Below, one piece after another: positions 8,967 to 18,097 of a DNA stretch of 56,221 nucleotides. Within the stretch, counting starts at the first letter, position 1. Every line of letters starts with the position of its first letter. A model generated the notes under the pieces. It was given only the letters and a program-made list of their open reading frames with translations, was not told where the DNA came from and did not search any database. The stretch is from Phycisphaerae bacterium (GTDB lineage: Bacteria > Planctomycetota > Phycisphaerae > UBA1845): assembly GCA_029260115.1 (NCBI GenBank), contig JAJDDW010000103.1:1-56221 (forward strand), in the 5' to 3' direction. The position numbers and the translations under genes are program-made.

Positions 8967-9342
8967 AGAAACTTTCTTTCTGAGGAGTCTACAGGCGGGA
9001 TGTGTCAAACGCACTATGCATCTGCCATAGCCGTTTTTTATTGCCTGGCTATTATTAAGCTATTTTTTCACCCTAGAAAAACTAGGGATCGACAGTGATC
9101 CTATTGGCTAAACTCTTGGTTGTCAACCCCTATTTTCACATGCCTAAGCGCAGGTTCGGGGCCGATTATTACCACTCACGGCTAGTGACTGATTCTTCGG
9201 GGATTCCCACAGGGGGGATAGGTCTAGGATCATGGATCACCCCTCCACCTTTATCATTGGCCAAGATGCACAGTGGACGTGAAACGGTTACAATGAGGCT
9301 GAGTTTGGTTAGATGTTATTGCCCGTATAAAGGTTACGCCCG
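8967..9342. other. Divergent intergenic region between rhlE and psd
   Basis: It must hold the promoters of both rhlE (leftward) and psd (rightward). It contains a perfect hairpin, CCCTAG-AAAAA-CTAGGG (9071-9087), about 105 bases upstream of rhlE. It has no terminator-like T-run in either direction. It could be a leader structure for the helicase mRNA. No gene is supported here. Confidence 0.4.
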
Positions 9343-10077
9343 ATGCCCATTGCCCGAGAAGGCTTACGAGAGATGGTCCTTTCAACGCTTGTATTGGGCA
9401 TGTTAGGCTTGGGATTTTCTTATCTGGCCTGGCCTTTGGGCTTGCCATTTGTCGTTGTTTGGATTTGGGTGATCGCTTTTTTTCGTGATCCTAAAAGGGT
9501 GCGTAGCTATGCACCTGGTGATCTATGCGCTCCGGCTGATGGCACGGTCACTGAAATTGTGTCATTCGAAGACGACGAGCACATCGGCGGGCCAGCTATT
9601 CGGATCGGCATATTCCTGAGCTTGTTCAATGTCCATATTAATCGATGCCCATGTGGTGGCCGCATTCGCTCGATGGCATATTTTAAGGGTGAGTTTCTGG
9701 ACGCAAGACATCCAGAATCCGGTCAACGCAACGAATCCAACATGCTGGTATTTGATCCGGAAGCCCAGATGCCTGGTCCGGTGATTGTTCGACAGGTGGC
9801 GGGCCTCGTTGCAAGGCGAATTATCTGCCACGCCCGGGTGAATGACCAAGTGGCCATTGGGCAAAGATTCGGACTCATTAAGTTCGGATCAAGAACCGAA
9901 TTGATTATACCGCAGCAAGAAGGCACGAAAATCCTGGTGACCGTCGGGCAGACCGTTAAGGGTGGTCTTACGATCATGGCGACGCAACCGACGACTTCAG
10001 CCGACAGTGTTAGCCCGGCATTAGACTCGGCGGGGGCAGAATTGGCCGATAGTACTCATGCCGCAAGCAATCCTTAG
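9343..10077 (+). CDS. psd: Phosphatidylserine decarboxylase proenzyme
   Basis: This membrane-associated pyruvoyl enzyme converts phosphatidylserine to phosphatidylethanolamine. The 244 residues fit the short bacterial/archaeal-type Psd. Two N-terminal membrane segments (about residues 10-45) lead to FFRDPKR and APADGTV, followed by SLFNVHINRCPCGG. The self-cleavage site is G182-S183 in KFGSRTE, where Ser becomes the pyruvoyl group. A 35-residue Ala/Ser/Thr-rich tail after KGGLTIMA looks unstructured. AAGG lies 9 bases before the ATG. The pssA gene follows 89 bases downstream and makes its substrate, so the pair forms the PE synthesis unit. Confidence 0.93.
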   Translation: MPIAREGLREMVLSTLVLGMLGLGFSYLAWPLGLPFVVVWIWVIAFFRDPKRVRSYAPGDLCAPADGTVTEIVSFEDDEHIGGPAIRIGIFLSLFNVHINRCPCGGRIRSMAYFKGEFLDARHPESGQRNESNMLVFDPEAQMPGPVIVRQVAGLVARRIICHARVNDQVAIGQRFGLIKFGSRTELIIPQQEGTKILVTVGQTVKGGLTIMATQPTTSADSVSPALDSAGAELADSTHAASNP

Positions 10078-10166
10078 GTTGGAATGGCTAGATGCGCATG
10101 GTTGTGTGCTTTAGGAAACGGCATGTGGCGTGAACGTCTTTGCGGCGTTAACAATAGCGATTAGTG

Positions 10167-11120
10167 ATGACTACAATCTTAAAACATCCGAGTTCAGACC
10201 AGTCGGTGCATGGCAGAAAACGGTTGCGCAATTTAGCATTTCTGCCGACAATGATTACGCTTGGCAATTTGATATGCGGATTCTCAGCTATCTATTTCGG
10301 CATGCGGGCTATGCAGGATTTTGGCGCAAATGTCGCGCCGAGCGTCAACCAAACATTACATAACGCGACGGTCGAAAGACTACTACCCTCTTTTTTATCT
10401 GTCGGTGCTGGGCTAGTTATTTTGGGGATGATATTCGATATGTTCGATGGGTTGGTCGCGCGGGCAACGCGTAGCACCACGAACTTCGGTGGTCAATTAG
10501 ACTCGCTCGCAGACGTGGTCACCTGCGGAGTCGCACCGGCTATCTTAATGGTCGCGTTCATGACGCAAGAACTCGCAGGCAATGCCATTCAGCCGTCACC
10601 TATTAGTAATACATTCTTAGGCCGAGCATGCTGGGCATCGGCCGCGATTTATGTCGCATTCGCGGCTGTTCGCTTGGCAAGATTTAATGTTGAAAACGCC
10701 GAGTCAGATCATGACCACCGAACGTTTCGAGGTCTGCCTTCGCCAGGGGCGGCGGGCATCGTAGTTTCTCTAATCTTGTTTCAAGATCAGTTGGGCGACA
10801 TCGGTCGAAAGTACGTGGCTTACGCACTACCTATCGTCGCGGTAAGCGCCGCTTTTTTAATGATCAGTCGCGTACCATACCGCCGTTTTCATCGCGCATA
10901 TTTATTGCGAAAGCAACCCTTTGGTCAACTGGTTATCGGCGTGATGGTATTGGCTGTGTTTGTCTCATATAAAGCGCCAACGCTGGTCGTTTTGGTTCTT
11001 TGGTATGGTATTAGCGGACCCGTATTGATGCTGTTGAAGAAAATAAGCGACAGACGCGATCTCAAGCCAGCCACTAACCCCGCACAGACGGATAAACAAC
11101 AATCGTCTCGCGAAGCGTAG
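10167..11120 (+). CDS. pssA: CDP-diacylglycerol-serine O-phosphatidyltransferase
   Basis: This integral membrane enzyme makes phosphatidylserine from CDP-diacylglycerol and serine and feeds the upstream Psd. The CDP-alcohol phosphatidyltransferase signature D-G-x2-A-R-x8-G-x3-D-x3-D is seen in DGLVARATRSTTNFGGQLDS, continuing into LAD. The N-terminal FLPTMITLGNLICGFSAI is characteristic of PssA, and about seven hydrophobic segments follow. A GTG at 10164 directly precedes the ATG at 10167, and either could start; neither has a strong ribosome site, which suggests coupling to psd. The tail after residue 295 is hydrophilic. Length is within the usual 240-320 range. Confidence 0.93.
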   Translation: MTTILKHPSSDQSVHGRKRLRNLAFLPTMITLGNLICGFSAIYFGMRAMQDFGANVAPSVNQTLHNATVERLLPSFLSVGAGLVILGMIFDMFDGLVARATRSTTNFGGQLDSLADVVTCGVAPAILMVAFMTQELAGNAIQPSPISNTFLGRACWASAAIYVAFAAVRLARFNVENAESDHDHRTFRGLPSPGAAGIVVSLILFQDQLGDIGRKYVAYALPIVAVSAAFLMISRVPYRRFHRAYLLRKQPFGQLVIGVMVLAVFVSYKAPTLVVLVLWYGISGPVLMLLKKISDRRDLKPATNPAQTDKQQSSREA

Positions 11121-11394
11121 CGTTATTGCAAGGTTTCAGAATAACATGATATGCCGCATGCATAATACTTTCAATCCGATGCTCCGCGCAAGCTGAGGCC
11201 CGCGGCTCAAACACAGGTATCACACTACGTGTTTTAGGTCCGATCAAATTTAAAAGCACACAGTAGCACATGCCTGCTTGACCTAGCGATTTGACACGAC
11301 GGTTGCGGGGTGGCGAAACCCCAATTATTCTCGGACATCACAAGATAAAAATACTATCGGACAGGATTCTTGTCGCATTATATTTGATAATTGC

Positions 11395-13497
11395 ATGGAA
11401 GATCCACTCATTATGCGAGCACCTGATGGTCGGGATGCCGCACTGTCTTCTTTGCAAGTGATGCGAATAGCTATGACAGAATCTGCTAACACACACGGAT
11501 CGGGCGCGTACACGAAAATCAATGCAGCTGCGCTACGCGCATTAGCTGAGCAGGGGATGGGCGATGTAGAAATCTTCCTACCCAACTCACAAGGCGGCGA
11601 TGCTGTGTTGTATCGGCGCGCTGGTGCGGGGTTATCAGCGCCCAACCTCGATCGCTTGACCAACAGCGGCGTGGCAGAGGTTTTTCTTCGTTTAGATGAT
11701 TTTCACCGCTGCGCTAACGAGTTGGAATCACAACTGACAGATTTATTGACGAATCCTCACATTTCTTGTCAGGATAAAGCCCAAATTGCCAACACCGCCG
11801 GTTTGTCTGTGGCTAAGGATTTAGTCCAAGTCACACCCGACAAAGAATCTATTTCACGCGTGGATCATGTTGTCCATAGTTTATCTAAGGGTGTCTTGCA
11901 CGATCCAGCCATGGGCGCTTACTTGCTGCAAATGGCCGGGCATGAGCGATCTACTGCTAGCCATATGTTCATGGTCTCGACGCTGGCAATGTTGTTCGCG
12001 TCTGAGGTACTAGGCGAAAAGGAGGAAGCGCGCATCCGGGCTATTGGCGTGGCTGGTATGCTTCATGATCTTGGCAAGCTAGTTATTCCGGTTGAAATAT
12101 TGAACAAGCCCACGCCCCTGACACGAGAAGAATTGCAACTGATTCAACAACATCCGATTGAGTCGGTGCGCATTCTGGGTAATGATCCCAATATCACGGA
12201 CGATATTCGTCAGATGATTTTGCAGCATCACGAGCGCATCGATGGCCGGGGGTATCCTATTGGCGTGCCGGAAAGTGAATTGCTCACCGAAAGCAAAATG
12301 CTGGCTATCGTTGATTCTTTTCACGCGCTCATAGGCCGACGAAGCTATCGAAAATCAATGGAACTCGATCAAGCTAACCGAGTACTTACAACCCAAGCTG
12401 GCACGCAGTTTGATGCAGACCTTCTGGAAACATGGACCGATCTTTGCTCTAGTTTCGTATCGGATCATCTTGAGCAAGGTGAAATAGAAATATGCGGTGA
12501 GCCTGATGAAATTTCCACGCGCCACGAACATCGCGTGATGGCGGCTGGCCCTTCTAACACGGCACTTCGACCTCCTCGATTCATTTCTCATGGCGCGACC
12601 ATGGTTCATTGCAGTTATGCCGGTCAATTGATGAAAGAAGAGCACTCGCCAGAGCGTTTCCGCGCGATAGTACGTGATGTGTCACGAGGTGGCTTGTGTA
12701 TCGAAACGGCTCATCCTATGTACCGAGGCGAAATCATTCACGTTCAAATGGACGCGAATCGTCAAAAAATATGGGTGCGCAGCGCGGTGGCATGGTGTCA
12801 ACAATTGGAAGCGGACGTGTTTCGCACAGGCATACGCTTCATATCTCGGGTCCAGGAAAAAGAAGTAAATCAAAAATTTGATGTGGAAAAATTAGATATT
12901 GAAAATGAATCGAAAGCTAGCGACACAACAGCGCCCACCAACAAAGAGCCAACTGACGCAGGACAGTCAGAAAAAGATGTGCCCACGCGCCGAAAGGAAA
13001 ACGCACTAGCGGCCCTCGATTCACTGAGAACGACTAACCGACGTGATCGAGATGCCCAACGAATTGTCGTTACGTTGTCCATGTCCGGCGATCTGGCAGT
13101 TCGTTTCAAGGCCATGGACCAATTAATCGATTATGGCACGCGCATGTCTCGTGAAGCGCTTATCCTGTTGCTTAGAGACCCTAATACACAAATTCGTGAT
13201 CGCGCCATGGAGGGTGTCGCTACGCTGCGGGTTACAGAGGCGGCTGACACCTTACGTACGATGTTGAGCGAAGAAAACATTGCTCTGGCTTTGCAAGCGG
13301 CTGGCGCGTTGGGAAAAATTGGACATCATGCAGGCATGAGCCTAGTCGCCGAAACGCTCGTAAAAGGTGGGCCAGAAGCGAGATTAGCCACGCGGGCACT
13401 GAGTGATATTACAGGCCATCGATTCGCAGCCAACGACGACGGTGTGAAATCTGCCAAGCGGTACCTAGCCGGAAAAAAACTGTTGCCAGCAGCCTGA
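11395..13497 (+). CDS. HD-GYP, PilZ and HEAT-repeat fusion protein
   Basis: This is a probable c-di-GMP signalling protein of 700 residues. Residues 1-170 are an uncharacterised N-terminal region. Residues 170-340 form an HD-GYP phosphodiesterase domain with the HD pair in LHDLGKLVIP (H224, D225) and HHERIDGRGYP (H278-P288), both intact. Residues about 390-500 are a PilZ domain with RDVSRGGLCIE (427-437); a canonical RxxxR just before it is not obvious. An acidic/polar linker (505-545) leads to HEAT-like alpha repeats (550-680). It therefore appears to join c-di-GMP breakdown, possible c-di-GMP binding and a protein-binding scaffold. No membrane segment is seen. The start has no clear ribosome site; the ATG at 11413, with GGAAG upstream, is an alternative. 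Confidence 0.85.
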   Translation: MEDPLIMRAPDGRDAALSSLQVMRIAMTESANTHGSGAYTKINAAALRALAEQGMGDVEIFLPNSQGGDAVLYRRAGAGLSAPNLDRLTNSGVAEVFLRLDDFHRCANELESQLTDLLTNPHISCQDKAQIANTAGLSVAKDLVQVTPDKESISRVDHVVHSLSKGVLHDPAMGAYLLQMAGHERSTASHMFMVSTLAMLFASEVLGEKEEARIRAIGVAGMLHDLGKLVIPVEILNKPTPLTREELQLIQQHPIESVRILGNDPNITDDIRQMILQHHERIDGRGYPIGVPESELLTESKMLAIVDSFHALIGRRSYRKSMELDQANRVLTTQAGTQFDADLLETWTDLCSSFVSDHLEQGEIEICGEPDEISTRHEHRVMAAGPSNTALRPPRFISHGATMVHCSYAGQLMKEEHSPERFRAIVRDVSRGGLCIETAHPMYRGEIIHVQMDANRQKIWVRSAVAWCQQLEADVFRTGIRFISRVQEKEVNQKFDVEKLDIENESKASDTTAPTNKEPTDAGQSEKDVPTRRKENALAALDSLRTTNRRDRDAQRIVVTLSMSGDLAVRFKAMDQLIDYGTRMSREALILLLRDPNTQIRDRAMEGVATLRVTEAADTLRTMLSEENIALALQAAGALGKIGHHAGMSLVAETLVKGGPEARLATRALSDITGHRFAANDDGVKSAKRYLAGKKLLPAA

Positions 13498-13549
13498 TCG
13501 TACATTAATAAGTCGTAGGGACTGTGAGCCTCATACGAGCGCGAATGAA

Positions 13550-14941
13550 TTATCTCGAAACCAAAGCGCAGACCTCATCGGCGTCGCGCGGTAGGTACTC
13601 GGACAACACTTCTGGCTTGCCTGATTCCTTCACGACGATGACCTCTTCGATTCTGATGCCGCCGAAGTTATCGCTTAGTAGCGCATTCACCGTCGCGCGG
13701 TTAACCACATCACGGAAGGGTCCGGTTAGCTCATCATTAGCCCATAATGCAGGTACCAAATAGATTCCCGGTTCTATGGTCAAGGCGTACCCGGCCTGGA
13801 GGTCTCTATCGAGTCGCAAGAATTTATCCCCGAACGGCTCGCGTCTTGATCGTCCCTGCGCATAGCCCGCAAGGTCTCCAAATTCTTCCATATCATGAAC
13901 GTCCAACCCGATGAGATGTCCAAGACCGTGGGTAAAGAACAAGGTGTGCGCGCGTCTGGTGACTAAATCGTCGATATTGCCCTGGAGGCATTGCGCTTCG
14001 ACTAACCCCTCGCAAATGGCCCTTGCTGCAAGGTCGTGAATATCTCGATAGCGTGCGCCAGACAAACAAGCGGCGATAGCTTGCTGTTGTGCCCGCAGAA
14101 CAGTGTCATACATCTGACGCTGAATGGGTGTAAATTCGCCACTAACCGGCAAAGTGCGGGTAAAGTCCGAAGTGTAGCCCGATGGCAATTCCGCACCGGA
14201 ATCCACTAGCAATAGATCGCCAGCTTTCAACCGGTTTGAGTAAACATGACTATGCAAAATTTCTCCGCGCACGCTCACAATAGGTGTAAACGAAGTGTCA
14301 CATTCATTGGCGGTGTATACGCTCATGAGGGCAGCGGCTACGTCGGCTTCTCGTTGACCAACTGCGCAAGCGTGCATCGCTGCGATGTGGGCTTCAACGC
14401 CGACGCGGGCGGCCTCTCTCATCGCTATCAACTCATGCGTATCTTTAACCAAGCGTAATTGTATAATAGCCTGTTGAACTTCGGGGCCAGCAGGTTTAAT
14501 TCCAGAAGATTGCATCCGCTGTGCGGTTATGGGGCAAGGGGGACAAAGCCCTGTGGCGTCTCGGTTTCCGATAGTCTTAGATAATAAATCGACCTCAGCC
14601 AGCGAGGCCAAGTCGATTCCCGATGCTTGCGAGATTTCTTCGTCGCTTGCGCTGTCGCCCGTCCATACGATTTCGTCGAAGTCCGGACGAGCGCGATACA
14701 GCACGCAACCGGTCGAGCCATCACTACCTGGTTCAATCAGTAGCGCCGCGCCTTCTATGGGCGGACCGCCGAAATACAGGTAATTGCTGGAAGCACGAAA
14801 GGGTTGTACGTTGGTGGCATATTTTCTAGCACGGGCACATCCGGCAAAAATGACTAAGGGGCAAGTTAGTTTTTTGGCTAGTTTCTTACGCCTGTCACGA
14901 TAAACCGCTGACGGTGCTGGCATGTTCATTGATGTTGACAT
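13550..14941 (-). CDS. pepP: Xaa-Pro aminopeptidase (peptidase family M24B)
   Basis: This cytoplasmic dimetal aminopeptidase removes N-terminal residues preceding proline. The 463 residues match PepP-like proteins: an N-terminal creatinase-like domain (1-180, with NVQPFRASSNYLYFGG) and a C-terminal pita-bread domain. The five metal ligands are visible: Asp in LLVDSGAE, Asp in YTSDFTRT, His in FFTHGLGHLIGLDVHD, Glu in LTIEPGIYL and Glu in GGIRIEEVIV. AGAGG lies 9 bases before the ATG. It converges with the HD-GYP gene, the two stop codons being about 50 bases apart. Other creatinase-fold enzymes are possible, but the ligand set and length fit PepP best. Confidence 0.9.
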   Translation of the reverse strand: MSTSMNMPAPSAVYRDRRKKLAKKLTCPLVIFAGCARARKYATNVQPFRASSNYLYFGGPPIEGAALLIEPGSDGSTGCVLYRARPDFDEIVWTGDSASDEEISQASGIDLASLAEVDLLSKTIGNRDATGLCPPCPITAQRMQSSGIKPAGPEVQQAIIQLRLVKDTHELIAMREAARVGVEAHIAAMHACAVGQREADVAAALMSVYTANECDTSFTPIVSVRGEILHSHVYSNRLKAGDLLLVDSGAELPSGYTSDFTRTLPVSGEFTPIQRQMYDTVLRAQQQAIAACLSGARYRDIHDLAARAICEGLVEAQCLQGNIDDLVTRRAHTLFFTHGLGHLIGLDVHDMEEFGDLAGYAQGRSRREPFGDKFLRLDRDLQAGYALTIEPGIYLVPALWANDELTGPFRDVVNRATVNALLSDNFGGIRIEEVIVVKESGKPEVLSEYLPRDADEVCALVSR

Positions 14942-15054
14942 TTGCTATAACCTCTCGCAATAAAAACTATTCAAGGCCAACTACCATACTTCGGTTGCTC
15001 GGCAGTTGCAAAGTTTGAATGCGACAGGTTTGGGAAACGGCGACGTGCCCGCGA

Positions 15055-16515
15055 TTACGCGATCGGGATATGAGCTGAGGGCCTCGATGATTTGGTCAAG
15101 AGACTCGATAAATCGCCATAGCCACGACTTCCCATCGAAGACCTCATATAATCCATCGCCCGAAAAACAAACATATGAATCAGCACGGCGAGAATGGGCG
15201 TCGTAAAATCTTGCGTGAAAAGGCTAGCGCCCTGCTCGAACATAGTAGCTCGACATGCAACGAACACGATCAAGCAACCGGAAATGATACCGGCGTCGAT
15301 AATTCTCATACGGCGCATCAGCGTCACCAATGGCCAACTCAAGCAGCTATAACAGACAAAAATACTCATGAGCTCCCCCATCGCGACACGAAGCGAACTC
15401 TGCCACAGGGCCATGAACGGTAGCTGAAAGCTGGCTGATTCAAAAGTGTCCCAATGGTTGGCTTTGCCCTTGAGATACGCGCTGAATAACAATACCGTCG
15501 CTTGGATTCCGATGGCTGCTAGAAGTAATGTTTTCGACATGATGGGCGCGGGTTTAACGACATCACTGATAGTCGTGGTTGGGCGTATGTTTGATAGCGC
15601 AAGGCTCGCACCAAGCGTCGTTGCGAGGCATCTTATGATTATGTCCGTGCTTTCGAAAACGTGTGACATGGTGAGCAGTTGCAGAAATTCTATCACCACC
15701 ACCAGAATAAACCCATGACGCAGCGTAGATATCATCGCTTGACCGCGTGAGTTTGAATGTTCCATGCGCCCGACGAAAAACATGTACCCTAACAACGAAA
15801 ACCATCCAGCACTTTCTAGGTGCGACAAGGCAGATTGTGGATCAGTTAACCAGTAAGCCGGGTGGATCATGGCCAAGATTTGCCAGTCAGCACGCAAAAA
15901 AACTGTTTTCATTTGACTGGTCGAATGAACGAAATCGAAGGGAAACAGATGAAAAATGCACAAGGCCAGGGTGATGCCGAGTGCGAGAGTCGAATAGGGA
16001 TACGCGCGTATACTATATCTTAACTGTGTGCCGAGACGGTCTGAAAAGATACTTGCGGTCCATGCCACCGAAGCACCTAGAAACATGCCTACTATATCGC
16101 TGGTTACATCGAGCCAGGAAGCCACACGGGTGGCAGTGGCTGATTGACATGATTCGACTAACACACTTATCAAGGCGCCGATAAGTAGCGTCGACATAAG
16201 AGCGCTCGCAACGCGATAACGATTATTTCGCATCACTGAAAAAACCACAAACCCTAGAACAGCGTATACTAAAAGATTGGTAACAAAATCTTCGATCGTG
16301 GACGGATACCATGTGATCAATAACAAACCGAAACCATTATTGGCTGATAACATGTTGGATTGAAATCGGAAAGGGAGCAATGAACCATAAATGGTCAATC
16401 CAATGATAGCAGCTAACCACCCAAAACCGATCATCGGTTGGGCGGTTAACGAGGGATGCCGCGCACCTTCTAGAGATGTTGGTCTTCTCATAGCATTAAA
16501 GCGCCGACGTACCAT
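15055..16515 (-). CDS. VanZ-like multi-pass membrane protein with two VanZ-type units
   Basis: This is an inner-membrane protein of 486 residues with about ten hydrophobic segments. The first half carries the VanZ-like pattern: GSLLPFRF, DFVTNLLVYAVLGF, SVLVESCQSATATRVASWLD and DIVGMFLGAS. The second half repeats a weaker version (HLFPFDFVHS, WFSLLGYMFFVG, VVVIEFLQLLTMS, STDIIIRCLATTLGAS), suggesting internal duplication. The ATG at 16515 is preferred because a G-rich Shine-Dalgarno-like run precedes it; the longer frame starts with TTG at 16584. VanZ itself gives low-level teicoplanin resistance, but most VanZ-domain proteins have no known role, so resistance is not implied. Confidence 0.82.
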   Translation of the reverse strand: MVRRRFNAMRRPTSLEGARHPSLTAQPMIGFGWLAAIIGLTIYGSLLPFRFQSNMLSANNGFGLLLITWYPSTIEDFVTNLLVYAVLGFVVFSVMRNNRYRVASALMSTLLIGALISVLVESCQSATATRVASWLDVTSDIVGMFLGASVAWTASIFSDRLGTQLRYSIRAYPYSTLALGITLALCIFHLFPFDFVHSTSQMKTVFLRADWQILAMIHPAYWLTDPQSALSHLESAGWFSLLGYMFFVGRMEHSNSRGQAMISTLRHGFILVVVIEFLQLLTMSHVFESTDIIIRCLATTLGASLALSNIRPTTTISDVVKPAPIMSKTLLLAAIGIQATVLLFSAYLKGKANHWDTFESASFQLPFMALWQSSLRVAMGELMSIFVCYSCLSWPLVTLMRRMRIIDAGIISGCLIVFVACRATMFEQGASLFTQDFTTPILAVLIHMFVFRAMDYMRSSMGSRGYGDLSSLLTKSSRPSAHIPIA

Positions 16516-16839
16516 CGCTATCCCCCCCACGGCTTGCCTGCCAAACACGTCACTACTTTGTTTGTTGCCTGTAGTTGTTTTCAAGCAAGTCGCGTAGCAA
16601 CGATTTGGGGGAGGTGGCTAAACGCAGTAGGTGGTCGCAGCCACCGATAATCGCGGGGTAACATCGCGCCCTTAGCCAATCGACGGTATATGGTTCGCTT
16701 ATATGTGAAGGTGTGACGAATGTAGCGATTGCTCGTATTGTAGGGGCTAGATGCATTCAAGATGCAGTGCGTCGGTGCATGTTGCAGGAATGCGCCATAG
16801 TTTTGGTAACGTTTTGATAAATGAAAATAGGATCAAGTG
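16516..16839. other. Divergent promoter region, no gene
   Basis: It separates the leftward VanZ-like gene from the rightward oxidoreductase gene, so two promoters are expected. I find no convincing -35/-10 pair, hairpin or small gene. Confidence 0.4.
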
Positions 16840-17865
16840 ATGAAGGCTGCGGTGATACACGAATTCGGGGCGGAAGACGTATTGAAGTACGAAGAGGTCG
16901 CTCGACCCGAGCCACGTAACGGCGAGGTGGTTATCAAGGTGGCGGCCTGTGGCATCAATCGCTACGACCTATATCTACGCATGGGAGCCGTGGTTACGGA
17001 CCTCGCGTTTCCACATGTGCTCGGCGCGGACATTGCGGGAACCATCTCAGCCGTGGGTGATGACGCGATGGATTGGCAAGTGGGCGACCAAGTTATCGCG
17101 GCTCCAGGGTATCCGATTAATCCGTCGGATTGGAATATCAGACCAGAAAATCAAGCACCGAGCTTTGAAGTGACAGGCACGCACACTTGGGGCGGGAATG
17201 CGGAGTACGTGCGCATGCCAGCGCGCTTCATTTATAAAGATGACACCGGACTACCCGCTCAAGAGGTAGCTGCGATGCCTTTGGTGCTGATGACAGCGGT
17301 TCACGCAGTGGAAACTTTGGGTGAAGTTCGCAGCGGCATGAAAATACTCGTGCAAGCTGGAGCCTCGGGTAGTGGAAATGCTTGCATTCAGGTATCGCGC
17401 GCCCTTGGTGCGAAAGTCGCAACTACCGTAGGGTCTGCGGAAAAAGTCGAAACTGCGATCCAGGCTGGCGCGAACCGGGTCATAAATTACAATGAACGCA
17501 ACTTCGCCGATGAAATTCTCGAATGGACCGCTGGCCGAGGCGTGGACGTGGTCATCGACAATGTCGGGGCGAGCGTTTTGGAAGAGAATTTACGAGCGCT
17601 ATGCCTCGGCGGCATATTCGTAAACTTTGGCCTTGTTGGTGGGTATAAAGCTTCACTCAATATACGCGACCTATTCTTTCGCCAGCATCAACTTCGGGGT
17701 TCATTTATGGGTAGCCTGGACGAATTTCGTCGTGGTTTAGCCTTACTACGCGATGGGAAGGTCAGGGCCATGGTCGACAAGACATTCCCGCTTAGCGAGG
17801 CGGCCCAAGCTCATCGATATATAGAATCTCGAGCCGTGCGTGGGAAAGTAGTTCTCATACCGTAA
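16840..17865 (+). CDS. Zinc-independent quinone oxidoreductase (MDR superfamily)
   Basis: This is a cytoplasmic NAD(P)H-dependent reductase of the medium-chain dehydrogenase/reductase superfamily, closest to the NADPH:quinone reductase group. The N-terminal GroES-like domain has MKAAVIHEFGAEDVLKYEEV, ACGINRYDLYLRMG and GADIAGTISAVG. The Rossmann domain begins at KILVQAGASGSGNACIQVSR, where the usual GxGxxG is GASGSGNA. The catalytic-zinc histidine region and the four structural-zinc cysteines of alcohol dehydrogenases are absent. AGGA lies 7 bases before the ATG; a GTG at 16837 is an alternative. It is a single gene, and the physiological substrate cannot be read from the sequence. Confidence 0.88.
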   Translation: MKAAVIHEFGAEDVLKYEEVARPEPRNGEVVIKVAACGINRYDLYLRMGAVVTDLAFPHVLGADIAGTISAVGDDAMDWQVGDQVIAAPGYPINPSDWNIRPENQAPSFEVTGTHTWGGNAEYVRMPARFIYKDDTGLPAQEVAAMPLVLMTAVHAVETLGEVRSGMKILVQAGASGSGNACIQVSRALGAKVATTVGSAEKVETAIQAGANRVINYNERNFADEILEWTAGRGVDVVIDNVGASVLEENLRALCLGGIFVNFGLVGGYKASLNIRDLFFRQHQLRGSFMGSLDEFRRGLALLRDGKVRAMVDKTFPLSEAAQAHRYIESRAVRGKVVLIP

Positions 17866-17972
17866 ACCACGGCTTTAAGCTAAATTACCAACACGCACGT
17901 CACCCATACGACCCACACGACCTAGTCAACCCATGCCACCATCATATAGCTAGTTAATTGTTAAATTAGGCT

Positions 17973-18000
17973 TTGATTTGAAGTGCTAATTTGCTAGTAT
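17973..18000 (+). promoter_or_regulatory. Possible sigma-70-type promoter
   Basis: TTGATT (17973-17978) and TAGTAT (17995-18000) are separated by 16 bases, each matching four of six consensus positions. They lie about 100 bases upstream of the HYR-like protein start in an AT-rich spacer. This is pattern only. Confidence 0.3.
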
Positions 18001-18097
18001 GGACTTTGGTCGAGCCGGTGTTTTAAGTTGACGGTATCTTGGCCTTCGGTTGAATGCCACTCTATCGTCGTCATACCTAATAAGGAGGGCAGATCTG

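Noticed and set aside
9071..9087. CCCTAG-AAAAA-CTAGGG hairpin as a terminator
   Set aside because: No T-run follows on either strand and no gene ends there; it lies between divergent genes.
15055..16515. Reading the VanZ-like protein as a glycopeptide-resistance gene
   Set aside because: Only the membrane-domain family is shared, and no vanA/vanH/vanX-type genes accompany it.
17939..17967. Sequence ending in TTGTTAAAT that resembles the XerD arm of a dif site
   Set aside because: The right arm is a fair match, but the left XerC arm does not match. A real dif site should match both, so it is not reported as a feature.
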